From positions 1-10,682 of the forward strand of contig NSHZ01000054.1 in NCBI GenBank assembly GCA_002737595.1: a stretch of DNA of 10,682 bases. Reading direction: 5' to 3'. Every line of letters begins with the position of its first letter. Positions within the stretch are counted from its first letter, which is position 1. The notes below the pieces were generated by a model. It ran no database searches, was not told the origin of the DNA, and saw only the letters and a program-made list of their open reading frames with translations. This DNA comes from Actinomycetota bacterium (GTDB taxonomy: Bacteria; Actinomycetota; Actinomycetes; Nanopelagicales; Nanopelagicaceae). The translations under genes and the position numbers were made by a program. This document shows, piece after piece, positions 1 through 6,472 of the stretch.

Positions 1-260
1 GCGGCTGCGGCAAAGAGCAAAATGCCCGCTCGAAAAGTTCGCTTCGGACCGAATCGATCACCGAGCGCACCTGAGAAGGGGAGCATCGATCCAGTCATAA
101 GACTTAAGCCATTAAGCATCCATTGAAGAGAACTCGTGTCGGCCTGGAAGGCATCTCTGATGGCGGGTAGTGCAACCGTGATTGCAGTGTTGTCGTACAT
201 CACCATTCCAAGACCAGCGGCAGCAACGCTGGCTACCAGAAGTGGTGATTTTTGAGTCAT
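1..260 (-). CDS. MFS transporter, DHA2-like, N-terminal part (cut by window edge)
   Basis: This is the first 86 residues of a major facilitator superfamily transporter, read leftwards and running off the window. It begins MTQKSPLLVASVAAAGLGMVMYD. A first hydrophobic segment lies at about residues 7-22. It is followed by the D-N-T-A-I-T-V-A-L-P stretch (residues 23-32) typical of drug:H+ antiporter-2 (EmrB/QacA-like, 14-helix) proteins, then W47 and a second helix. The cytoplasmic loop GALGDRFGPKR (65-74) is the MFS motif A. The ATG overlaps the stop of the MmgE/PrpD gene as ATGA (257-260), and no Shine-Dalgarno is visible, so translation is probably coupled. As the last visible gene of the leftward catabolic operon it may export or import a pathway compound; the substrate is unknown. 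The MFS call is firm, the DHA2 assignment is likely. Confidence 0.88.
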   Translation of the reverse strand, partial: MTQKSPLLVASVAAAGLGMVMYDNTAITVALPAIRDAFQADTSSLQWMLNGLSLMTGSMLPFSGALGDRFGPKRTFRAGILLFAAA

Positions 261-1663
261 GAAAGGACTTTGAGAAAACGCTCGAGCTCGCCGCGATCCT
301 TGAGGGCGCTATATGTAAGGAGAGCGTTCACGGCGCTTTCAGGGAGCGCTCTTGAAGCATTGAGTGTGAACTTGGTGAGTACATCTTCACGCGAGAGCGG
401 CGCAGTCTCGCTTCCTCGGCTGGCATCGACGCGGTGCTCAACTGCGCAGCCATCCTTCATGATGATCTTTAGATGGGCAGCAAATGCTCGTGGGAATATT
501 TCGGTTGCTCGTTCATCGGCGTGCACCTCGACTTTGCCGGCAAGTTCAAGTCGGAGCGGGGCATCCCAGCCAGGTCCAAAATCATCCAGGTAGAGTCCAA
601 GGCCGCCGCCGCCGGTGAGCGCGGCGGCGATGGTGTACGGACCGGAAAACTTTGCGTGATAGCCACTCTTAGGGTGTGTTTTATCTTCACGGGGCTCGGC
701 AATGGTGCGCATGACGGGCATTGCTACGCCAAGTTCAATTCGGGCAATCTCATTGAGATCTGCGATCTGGCCTCGAAGGGCAAGTGCGCAATCGATTCCT
801 GGATGAGTGAAGTGGTTGGTGGGGTAGGGCTTGTAAACGGTGCGCAATAACTCCCAACGAATTCCTAAGTCATCGATCAGGGCGTGTTCGTCATACTTTC
901 CATCTAGGTATGCGTTAAAGAATCCGAAGCGACCTTCAAGAACGGTAGGTGGGCCGGTGACTCCTTCTCGCGCGAATGCTGCAGCAGTGATGCCGCCGTG
1001 CGCAGCCCAACCGCAGTGGATGCGCTTCACAGTTCCACCGGTGCGGTTAGCCTCAATCACTCCCGCTCCCATACTTACTGCGATACCCATGGCATCTGCA
1101 ATGCGATCTGCATTCAGACCGTAAAGGTAGGCAGCTGCTGCAGCAGCACCGATGGTTCCGCAGATCGAAGTTGCGTGGAATCCCTTTTCGAAGAAGAGCG
1201 AATTACGAATTTCTGGCATGTAAGAAGCCATTCCCAGTCGGTTACATATTTCTATTCCGATAGCGATGGCGTGAATGAGTTGATCGGGAGTGGCTTCAAC
1301 TTCTTGGGCGACTGCTAATGCTGCTGGAATGATTGATGCAGAAGGATGTAGCACGGAAGGGAGATGTGTATCGTCAAAATCGAGTACATGTGCAAGAGTG
1401 CCGTTAATGAGTGCGGCGCTCGCTGCCGGAAGTGGCCCCCCATCTCCACCAATGACCACACTCTTTCCGACTCCACCCCAACTGCGTACAGCACGCTCTA
1501 CTGCTAAATCCGGTTCGTGAGCCCCACTCTTGAGGGATTCCGCTCGTCCGGCGAGTGAGTTACCAATCGTATCTAAGATGCGTTCGGTGACATCTTTGCG
1601 AATTTCCGCCGTAATCTTCGCGCCGTAAGCAAATTGTGCAAGTTGTTTAACGAATTCGGTCAC
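257..1663 (-). CDS. MmgE/PrpD family protein
   Basis: This is a 468-residue protein of the MmgE/PrpD superfamily, which contains 2-methylcitrate dehydratase, cis-aconitate decarboxylase and iminodisuccinate epimerase. These enzymes dehydrate, decarboxylate or epimerise small polycarboxylates. It has full family length. The signature N-GTLAHVLDFDDTHLPSVLHPSAS lies at about residues 87-110 (D95, D97, D98, H100, H106 being likely active-site positions). T-V-K-R-I-H-C-G-W-A-A-H-G-G is at 211-224, and the K-P-Y-P-T-N-H-F-T-H-P-G-I-D segment at 278-291 matches the family's conserved KPYP...H..ID block. The start is GTG at 1663, overlapping the cyclase-family stop as GTGA (1660-1663). There is no clear Shine-Dalgarno, which fits translational coupling. 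It is co-transcribed with a CoA-transferase and a cyclase-family hydrolase, so it probably acts late on an organic acid. The exact reaction cannot be assigned, and methylcitrate dehydratase is unlikely because no prpB or prpC is present. Confidence 0.93.
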   Translation of the reverse strand: MTEFVKQLAQFAYGAKITAEIRKDVTERILDTIGNSLAGRAESLKSGAHEPDLAVERAVRSWGGVGKSVVIGGDGGPLPAASAALINGTLAHVLDFDDTHLPSVLHPSASIIPAALAVAQEVEATPDQLIHAIAIGIEICNRLGMASYMPEIRNSLFFEKGFHATSICGTIGAAAAAAYLYGLNADRIADAMGIAVSMGAGVIEANRTGGTVKRIHCGWAAHGGITAAAFAREGVTGPPTVLEGRFGFFNAYLDGKYDEHALIDDLGIRWELLRTVYKPYPTNHFTHPGIDCALALRGQIADLNEIARIELGVAMPVMRTIAEPREDKTHPKSGYHAKFSGPYTIAAALTGGGGLGLYLDDFGPGWDAPLRLELAGKVEVHADERATEIFPRAFAAHLKIIMKDGCAVEHRVDASRGSETAPLSREDVLTKFTLNASRALPESAVNALLTYSALKDRGELERFLKVLS

Positions 1664-2472
1664 GGAAGTATCGCCAATGGTCGCACGGGGGCGCCAGTAG
1701 CGCCCACTACGCGAAGCGGCGAAACTACGAAGATAAATTCGGAGACATTGGCATCAAGAAGTTCGTCGAGTTTGAGTGTCTCCATGATGTGAATGCCATA
1801 TTCGACCAGGAGAATGCGGTGGACTGGAAGCAAGCTATGTCCTGCACCTGCCGTGATTTGTTCGAATGCAATCGTTTCGCCAGCAGCGATCTTCACTTCT
1901 CGCGAGGCAATCCATTTCGCCCCGCTTGTGTCGACTCCAGGAACGCCGTCGGTGAGGCCGATAAATGCATCTCGTTCATTCCAGCGACGAGACCAGCCCG
2001 AACCAATGAGCACTGAGTCGCCGGCTTGTACTGCAATACCTTGAGCTTTCTCAGCGCGTGTTAAATCGTCAGCAGTGATGCCATAACCGGCGGGCAGAGT
2101 GTTAACTCCGTGCAAACGAGCGATATCGAGAAGTACGCCACGTCCAACAAAGGGTGGCATGGTGTCGATTCCAAGAGTTTTAAATCCATCGGCGCCTTGT
2201 GCCTCGTAGGCGTCGACGCCACCAAAAAGCTTTCCCTCATGCGATACATGGGAGAGCCCATCGATGTGCGTTCCGACGTGGCCGCCGGTCACGATTATTT
2301 CATTTGAAGCAGACCCTCCATCGGCGCGCACCATGTCTCCATGGCGTCGTTCAAGAATCATGCGAAAGGGTGGGTGGTTCGGGGATTGAGGCATGCCGCG
2401 CTTCATGGGTTGTGCGAGGTCGATGATGCGAGCGCCCGAAAGGCCAGAGAGAATTGTGTTCAGATTGCTCAT
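1660..2472 (-). CDS. Cyclase-family metal-dependent hydrolase (PF04199, kynurenine formamidase/isatin hydrolase-like)
   Basis: This is a 270-residue cytoplasmic enzyme of the cyclase family, which includes kynurenine formamidase (KynB) and isatin hydrolase; members hydrolyse amide, lactam or lactone bonds. The metal motif H-V-G-T-H-I-D-G-L-S-H (residues 65-75; H65, H69, D71, H75) is intact. The C-terminal family block is also complete: L-P-V-H-R (215-219), E224 and E231 around GIHIME, L-D-E-L, and P-L-R-V-V-G-A-T-G-A-P-V-R-P (252-265). The reading frame is open 24 codons further upstream, but the start at 2472 is preferred. It has a GGAGA Shine-Dalgarno 5 bases upstream, forms an ATGA overlap with the CoA-transferase stop, and gives the normal family N-terminus. 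It lies between the CoA-transferase and MmgE/PrpD genes. A hydrolytic step on a ring-opened or cyclic amide is inferred. Nothing here indicates tryptophan catabolism. Confidence 0.93.
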   Translation of the reverse strand: MSNLNTILSGLSGARIIDLAQPMKRGMPQSPNHPPFRMILERRHGDMVRADGGSASNEIIVTGGHVGTHIDGLSHVSHEGKLFGGVDAYEAQGADGFKTLGIDTMPPFVGRGVLLDIARLHGVNTLPAGYGITADDLTRAEKAQGIAVQAGDSVLIGSGWSRRWNERDAFIGLTDGVPGVDTSGAKWIASREVKIAAGETIAFEQITAGAGHSLLPVHRILLVEYGIHIMETLKLDELLDANVSEFIFVVSPLRVVGATGAPVRPLAILP

Positions 2473-3710
2473 AATTTCTCCGCTTCTGCAATGACTTCGT
2501 CGGTGATCAGTTGATCCCATTGGTCTGCCGAAATTGCGTTGCACTCTGCTAGCACCGCTCGGGTGTCAGCTCCACGTTTGCGACCAGTCCAGCGGATGCG
2601 ACCCGGAGTTCCGCTCAATCGATATAAGACGTTCTGCATTCGGAGCGGTCCTAAGTCAGGGTCATTCACTGTGGTGATGGTATCGAGTGCTTGGAATTGT
2701 TCATCTTCAAAAATATCGCGAATGTCATAAATAGGAGCTACGGCTGCCTGGGCCTCTTCGAAAGACCTAATGACGGTGGGCATATCGCGTTCTTTAATCC
2801 AATCGCCGACATAGGTATCGAGAAGCTCTGCATGTTCTGCGCGCGTAGATCCCTTAGCAAACCATGGCTCATCAATCACTTCCGGATGCCCCACGAGCCG
2901 CATGACACGTTCAGCGATGGATTGTGCCGAAGTCGAAATGGCAACCCACTTACCATCACTTGTGATGTAGGTATTTCTTGGGGCGTTATTAACAGAGCGG
3001 TTTCCGGTTCTCTGCTGTACGGTTCCCAGTTGATCAAAGATCAGTGGCTGTGGTCCAAGGATTGAGAGAATGGGTTCGATGATCGCTAGGTCAACAACTT
3101 GTCCTTTCCCGCCATTCTTTTCGCGCGCATAGAGCGCAGTCATGATGGCTTGTGAAGTTGCTAGCGCCGCAATGCCGTCAGCTAAACCAAATGGTGGAAG
3201 TGTGGGTGGGCCGCCCGGTTCTCCGGTCATGGCAGCAAAACCACTCATCGATTCGGCAAGCGTGCCAAACCCGGGGCGGGCAGAGTACGGCCCAAATTGG
3301 CCAAAACCAGTCACCCGCGCAATGACCAGGCCAGGGTTGATGCGGTGGAGTTCTTCGGGAGAGAGGCCCCACCCTTCTAATGTGCCCGGCCTAAAGTTTT
3401 CAATCAGCACATCACAGGTTGCAATGAGTTTTTTGGCAATCTCGGCGCCGCGCGGATCTCCCAGATAAAGAGCAATCGTGCGCTTGTTGCGTGAGAGCAT
3501 CGCCCACCAAAGCGGGATGCCATTTTTGCTGGGTCCATGATTTCGGACGGGGTCGCCTTTGGTGGGGTGTTCCACCTTGATGACATCAGCGCCAAAGTCT
3601 CCCAAGATGGTGGCCGCCATCGGCCCGGCAAAGAGGGTTGCCAAATCGAGAACTCGCACGCCGGCTAACGCCCCCGGAGGTGAGCTCACTGATGGGTCTT
3701 CGGCGCTCAT
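2469..3710 (-). CDS. Class III CoA-transferase (CaiB/BaiF family)
   Basis: This 413-residue enzyme moves CoA between carboxylic acids, activating an acid for later steps. Family features are all present: LAGVRVLDLATLFAGP (15-30), LGDFGADVIKVEHPTKGDPVR (36-56), N-K-R-T-I-A-L (75-81), L-I-E-N-F-R-P-G (102-109) and the segment GLADGIAALATSQAIMTALYAREK. D178 in that segment aligns with catalytic Asp169 of Oxalobacter formyl-CoA transferase; GKGQVVDLA follows. The C-terminal region includes A-P-I-Y-D-I-R-D-I-F and F.ALDTI. The frame stays open to a GTG at 3746, but that codon lies in the proposed -10 element. The start at 3710 leaves the operator just upstream and gives the usual short N-terminus. 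The Shine-Dalgarno is weak (GTGGAA, about 9 bases upstream). This is the first gene of the leftward operon. Donor and acceptor acids cannot be named. Confidence 0.93.
   Translation of the reverse strand: MSAEDPSVSSPPGALAGVRVLDLATLFAGPMAATILGDFGADVIKVEHPTKGDPVRNHGPSKNGIPLWWAMLSRNKRTIALYLGDPRGAEIAKKLIATCDVLIENFRPGTLEGWGLSPEELHRINPGLVIARVTGFGQFGPYSARPGFGTLAESMSGFAAMTGEPGGPPTLPPFGLADGIAALATSQAIMTALYAREKNGGKGQVVDLAIIEPILSILGPQPLIFDQLGTVQQRTGNRSVNNAPRNTYITSDGKWVAISTSAQSIAERVMRLVGHPEVIDEPWFAKGSTRAEHAELLDTYVGDWIKERDMPTVIRSFEEAQAAVAPIYDIRDIFEDEQFQALDTITTVNDPDLGPLRMQNVLYRLSGTPGRIRWTGRKRGADTRAVLAECNAISADQWDQLITDEVIAEAEKL
2477..2481 (-). promoter_or_regulatory. Ribosome binding site deciding the cyclase-family start
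   Basis: On the minus strand GGAGA sits 5 bases before the ATG at 2472, inside the last codons of the CoA-transferase gene. The longer upstream start at 2544 would place 24 extra residues, without family resemblance, inside the neighbouring gene. Confidence 0.75.
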
Positions 3711-3717
3711 CTTGGGC

Positions 3718-3734
3718 GTTCCACTCTGTGAAAC
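3718..3734. promoter_or_regulatory. Operator 1: 17-bp near-palindrome before the CoA-transferase operon
   Basis: GTTCCAC-TCT-GTGAAAC: two 7-bp arms with 6 of 7 positions complementary and a 3-bp spacer. It shares arms and spacer with operator 2 (3812-3828) and, on the opposite strand, arms with operator 3 (7540-7556). A perfect extra half-site GTTCCAC lies at 3738-3744, exactly 20 bp away. The site is between the proposed leftward transcription start and the start codon at 3710, a position suited to repression. Binding by the adjacent IclR protein is inferred from architecture and location, not shown. Confidence 0.6.
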
Positions 3735-3744
3735 CACGTTCCAC

Positions 3745-3774
3745 ACCGTACTGGGAGCGGGGGGTTTCAGACAA
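3745..3774 (-). promoter_or_regulatory. Candidate promoter of the leftward CoA-transferase operon
   Basis: Read on the minus strand: -35 TTGTCT (3774-3769), an 18-base spacer and -10 TACGGT (3750-3745). This gives 4 of 6 matches to TTGACA and a TAnnnT -10 as often used in Actinobacteria. The predicted start is near 3738, so operator 1 falls just inside the transcript. It is only a pattern match and is moderately weak. Confidence 0.35.
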
Positions 3775-3780
3775 GGTCTG
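3768..3780. repeat. Perfect 5-3-5 inverted repeat in the centre of the divergent region
   Basis: CAGAC-AAG-GTCTG is a perfect inverted repeat and differs from the GTTCC-type operators. It overlaps the -35 hexamer proposed for the leftward promoter, so it could bind a second regulator. It is short enough that chance is a real alternative. Confidence 0.35.
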
Positions 3781-3790
3781 AGCGTGGATA

Positions 3791-3819
3791 TTTACCGCCA
3801 GGCGGAATACGGTTACGCT
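3791..3819 (+). promoter_or_regulatory. Candidate promoter of the rightward IclR-hydantoinase operon
   Basis: -35 TTTACC (3791-3796), a 17-base spacer and -10 TACGCT (3814-3819), with a predicted start near 3826. The -10 is embedded in operator 2, so a bound repressor would occlude RNA polymerase. This would also autoregulate the IclR gene. Pattern match only. Confidence 0.35.
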
Positions 3820-3828
3820 CTGCGGAAC
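3812..3828. promoter_or_regulatory. Operator 2: 17-bp near-palindrome before the IclR operon
   Basis: GTTACGC-TCT-GCGGAAC: arms complementary at 6 of 7 positions, with the same TCT spacer as operator 1. A weaker copy, TTACCGC-CAG-GCGGAAT (3792-3808, arms 5 of 7), begins exactly 20 bp earlier, so two sites are stacked on the same face of the helix. The likely ligand is the IclR protein encoded 390 bp downstream (inference). Confidence 0.6.
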
Positions 3829-3866
3829 AGTCTTTAGCTCCGCGGGTGGCTCGGCAACCTTCATAT

Positions 3867-3872
3867 GAGGAG
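3867..3872 (+). promoter_or_regulatory. Ribosome binding site deciding the start of the small barrel protein
   Basis: GAGGAG lies 6 bases before the ATG at 3879. It favours that start over the ATG at 3846, which would add 11 residues and would read through the ribosome binding site. Confidence 0.75.
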
Positions 3873-3878
3873 ATTTAC

Positions 3879-4220
3879 ATGGTCTATCTCGTCTACAAGA
3901 TGCGTCTCTCCGCCCACTCTCGGCGGAATATGAAGGATTTCTGGCATTGGCTCGAGGACCGCGAAACCTGGTTCTACCAGGATCTTCCGATGGTGAAGTC
4001 AGTTCGCTGGTATTACAGCCTCGTCGGGGATGTCTACACGATCGAAAATTGGGCGGCTTTTGAAGATGAGGCTGGCTTTGGCGAGTACCGCAAGGCGTTG
4101 GCTTCGCTTAAAGGGGACGCAAATTGGGAGAATCTGCGCGTCACGCAGGATGAGTGGTGGGAATTCTTGGGAACTCGCATGGTGGTAGATCCTCCCGTCG
4201 CAATTGGTTTCGGTTCTTAG
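3879..4220 (+). CDS. Small protein, predicted dimeric alpha/beta-barrel (ferredoxin-like) fold, function unknown
   Basis: This is a 113-residue soluble protein with no signal peptide or membrane segment. I do not recognise a specific family. The order beta (VYLVYKMRL, 2-10), helix (RNMKDFWHWLEDRETWFYQ, 16-34), beta (VKSVRWYYSLVG), beta (DVYTIENWAAFE), helix (EAGFGEYRKALASLK, 64-78) and a final W-rich segment (NWENLRVTQDEWWEFLGTRMV) resembles NIPSNAP, EthD or stress-responsive dimeric alpha/beta-barrel proteins. Aromatics are unusually frequent (eight Trp), as in a hydrophobic ligand pocket. It has a strong ribosome binding site and is the first gene behind operator 2; its TAG is directly followed by the IclR ATG. 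Such folds often act as small isomerases, monooxygenases or ligand carriers in catabolic operons, so a role on a pathway intermediate is plausible but unproven. Confidence 0.85.
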   Translation: MVYLVYKMRLSAHSRRNMKDFWHWLEDRETWFYQDLPMVKSVRWYYSLVGDVYTIENWAAFEDEAGFGEYRKALASLKGDANWENLRVTQDEWWEFLGTRMVVDPPVAIGFGS

Positions 4221-4997
4221 ATGGTTGAATCCACCAGCCAAACAATTGCCACCGTAGAACGTGCGGCAGATGTACTCCTACTTTTTGCAAAGCCAAATAA
4301 CCCACATTTGGGGGTTACTGATATTGCTGAACAACTCACGCTCTCCAAAGCGGCAGTCCATCGCATTTTGGCATCACTGCGCTCGCGGGGATTTATTGAA
4401 TTGATTGAAGAGAGTCGTCGCTATCAACTTGGAGCCGCCTCGCTCTCGCTGGGAGTTGCCTATCTCGCTCGTATCGATGTGCGGCAGATAGCTTTGGCTG
4501 AGTTGCAACAACTCTCACTTGCGAGCAAAGAGACTGCCACACTTTCCATCCGCACCGGGGATGAGCGCATTTACGTCGATCAGATACGTCCAGAACGTGA
4601 AATTGTGATGAGCGTTCCCATCGGTGTTCCTTTTCCGTTACATGCGGGAGGATCTTCGAAGGCGTTCTTAGCTTTTCTAGCTCCGGATGAGCAGGTTCGA
4701 TATCTCGCTAAGCAGATGGTTTCAGTCACTGATAAGACCATTATTGACGCCGGTAAACTTCGCGAGGAATTGGCGGAAATTAGGCAACGGGGTTTTGCGA
4801 GTTCTTTTGGCGAACGTCAAGCAGGGGCGGCATCTCTTGCGGCGCCAGTCTTTGATCACACAGGCTCTCCTGCGGCGGTCATTAGCCTCAGTGGTCCAGC
4901 CGATCGTTTTAAGGATGAAATCGACGATTGTGTACCGCTTCTTCTTGCGGCCACGGCTCGAGTCTCCCGCCGTCTTGGTTATAACCCCAATGCCTAG
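4221..4997 (+). CDS. IclR family transcriptional regulator
   Basis: A 258-residue DNA-binding regulator. The N-terminal winged helix-turn-helix covers about residues 8-72. It starts with the family pattern TVERAADVLLLF; the GVTDIAEQLTLSKAAVHRILASLRSRGFIEL stretch (31-61) contains the recognition helix, and the wing R-R-Y-Q-L-G follows. The C-terminal effector domain (about 80-255) carries P-L-H-A-G-G-S-S-K-A-F-L-A (139-151), matching the usual PLHATALGKALLA, and a G-F-A-S-S-F-G-E block (191-198) ending in A-A-P-V-F-D-H-T-G. The ATG abuts the preceding TAG (TAGATG) without an obvious Shine-Dalgarno, implying coupling. IclR proteins bind small catabolic effectors and short palindromes as dimers of dimers. 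It is therefore the natural candidate to bind the three 17-bp sites here. Whether it represses or activates is not evident; site positions favour repression. Confidence 0.95.
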   Translation: MVESTSQTIATVERAADVLLLFAKPNNPHLGVTDIAEQLTLSKAAVHRILASLRSRGFIELIEESRRYQLGAASLSLGVAYLARIDVRQIALAELQQLSLASKETATLSIRTGDERIYVDQIRPEREIVMSVPIGVPFPLHAGGSSKAFLAFLAPDEQVRYLAKQMVSVTDKTIIDAGKLREELAEIRQRGFASSFGERQAGAASLAAPVFDHTGSPAAVISLSGPADRFKDEIDDCVPLLLAATARVSRRLGYNPNA

Positions 4998-5011
4998 TTC
5001 AACCATCACAC

Positions 5012-5017
5012 AAGGAG
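5012..5017 (+). promoter_or_regulatory. Ribosome binding site of the hydantoinase-type gene
   Basis: AAGGAG lies 6 bases before the ATG at 5024. An earlier ATG at 5019 is out of frame and too close. There is a 26-base gap to the IclR stop and no terminator, so one transcript is likely. Confidence 0.75.
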
Positions 5018-5023
5018 CATGTC

Positions 5024-6454
5024 ATGTCGTTTGATCTCGTCATCAAGGGCGGAACTCTCATTATTCCATTTACCGGAGAAGTAAAAGCCGATATCGGAGT
5101 TATTGGTGGGAAGATCGCGGCAATTGGTGTCGACCTTCAAGGCGGCAAAAAGGTGGTTGACGCAACTGGCAAGTATGTTGCGCCCGGGGCAGTCGATGCG
5201 CACTTCCATATCGGCATTTATCGGCCGATCGCACAGGATGCTTTCGAAGAGACGCGCTCATCGCTAGTGGGTGGTGCTACCACTGTTATTTCTTACTTCC
5301 GCACTGGCCAGCATTACCTCAACAAGACGGGCACGTATGCAGATATTTTTCCAGAGGTACTCGAGTCGGTAAAAGGCCAAGTCCACACCGATGTTGGGTT
5401 TCATTTAGCGCCGATGACAGCCGGTCAAGTGGATGAGGTGGGTTCGCTTGTAAAGAACCACGGCATTCCTTCGTATAAGTACTACATGTTCTATAAGGGA
5501 TTTAATCTCGCAGCTAATAGTCGCGACTCCAAAGCGTTTACGATGAGCGAAGAGTATGACCTTGGCCATCTCTTCTCAATCATGGAATCGGTCTCTGCGG
5601 CGCAGAAAGAGAATCCGCAGACGCGCGTTTCGCTCAGCTTGCACTGCGAACAATCTGAGTTAATGCGCCTCTTTATTGATCGCGTGCAAACTAATGGAAG
5701 CCCACAGAATCTGAAGGCATACTCAGACGGGCGTCCGCCGCTCACGGAAGAAGTTGCAATTGGAGAAGCCACCACTCTGGCTGCTGCTGCTGGCACTAAT
5801 ATCAACTTGCTGCACATCTCCAGCGGTCCGGCGCTCAACGCCGCACGTCGCGCCCGGGTGACCTATCCCGATACGGATATGCGTATCGAAGTCACGCTGC
5901 ACCATCTCTGTCTTGATTATGAAACCCTTGATAAGAAGGGTGGCCTGGGCGGCAAAGTAAATCCTCCTATTCGTACCAAGAGCGATAATGAAGAATTATG
6001 GAATGGTGTGCTTGATGGCACGGTCTCATGGGTGGCCTCAGATCACGCTTGCTGTATGGAAGAAGAGAAGGGTGATCAGCTCTGGCCAGCGCTTCCCGGT
6101 TTCGGTGGCACCGCACTTCTTTATCCTGTGCTCCTCTCAGAAGGTCATCACAAGCGCGGTCTCTCACTTGCTCGCGTTGTCGAGCTTGCAAGTAGTAATC
6201 CTGCCAAGGCTTACGGTCTCTGGCCGCAGAAGGGCAGCATGAATATCGGTGCTGATGCTGATCTCGTGGTTCTTGATCTCGATAAGAAAGCCACCGTCAC
6301 CACAGACATGTTGCTCTCTGCGCAAGATCACTGCCCCTTCGAAGGTGTAGAAGTGCAGGGCTGGCCAGAAACTACCGTGCTTCGCGGAAATGTCGTCTAC
6401 GCAAACGGCGAAGTGCAAGGCGCACCCACCGGTCAATACGTTCGCCGCGCCTAA
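5024..6454 (+). CDS. Hydantoinase/dihydropyrimidinase-type amidohydrolase
   Basis: A 476-residue cyclic amidohydrolase of the hydantoinase/dihydropyrimidinase/dihydroorotase group, which opens cyclic ureides, imides or amides with a binuclear metal centre. All metal ligands are visible: D58-A-H-F-H (H60, H62), the lysine expected to be carbamylated in SYKYYMFYKG (K158), H207 in SLHCEQ, H264 in NLLHISSGPA, and D340 in ASDHACC. The K-V-N-P-P-I-R segment (311-317) matches the usual substrate-loop SPPLR. The small beta-sandwich is formed by residues 1-55 and the C-terminus (G-A-D-A-D-L-V-V-L-D). The first HxH is HFH instead of the common HTH, and the region behind it (YFRTGQHYL) is unlike classic hydantoinases, suggesting a different substrate. 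There is no N-carbamoylase gene in the window, so classical uracil or hydantoin breakdown is not demonstrated. It is followed 18 bases later by the flavin oxidoreductase. Confidence 0.92.
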   Translation: MSFDLVIKGGTLIIPFTGEVKADIGVIGGKIAAIGVDLQGGKKVVDATGKYVAPGAVDAHFHIGIYRPIAQDAFEETRSSLVGGATTVISYFRTGQHYLNKTGTYADIFPEVLESVKGQVHTDVGFHLAPMTAGQVDEVGSLVKNHGIPSYKYYMFYKGFNLAANSRDSKAFTMSEEYDLGHLFSIMESVSAAQKENPQTRVSLSLHCEQSELMRLFIDRVQTNGSPQNLKAYSDGRPPLTEEVAIGEATTLAAAAGTNINLLHISSGPALNAARRARVTYPDTDMRIEVTLHHLCLDYETLDKKGGLGGKVNPPIRTKSDNEELWNGVLDGTVSWVASDHACCMEEEKGDQLWPALPGFGGTALLYPVLLSEGHHKRGLSLARVVELASSNPAKAYGLWPQKGSMNIGADADLVVLDLDKKATVTTDMLLSAQDHCPFEGVEVQGWPETTVLRGNVVYANGEVQGAPTGQYVRRA

Positions 6455-6472
6455 GAGATCCACGGCCATCAG

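Noticed and set aside
473..850. Plus-strand open frames inside the MmgE/PrpD gene
   Set aside because: They are antisense to a complete, well-conserved gene and show no family features or ribosome binding site.
257..1663. 2-methylcitrate dehydratase of propionate metabolism
   Set aside because: There are no methylcitrate synthase or lyase genes nearby; the neighbouring CoA-transferase and hydrolase suggest another substrate.
3711..3746. GTG start at 3746 for the CoA-transferase
   Set aside because: The codon overlaps the candidate -10, has no Shine-Dalgarno, and the extra 12 residues coincide with the operator palindrome.
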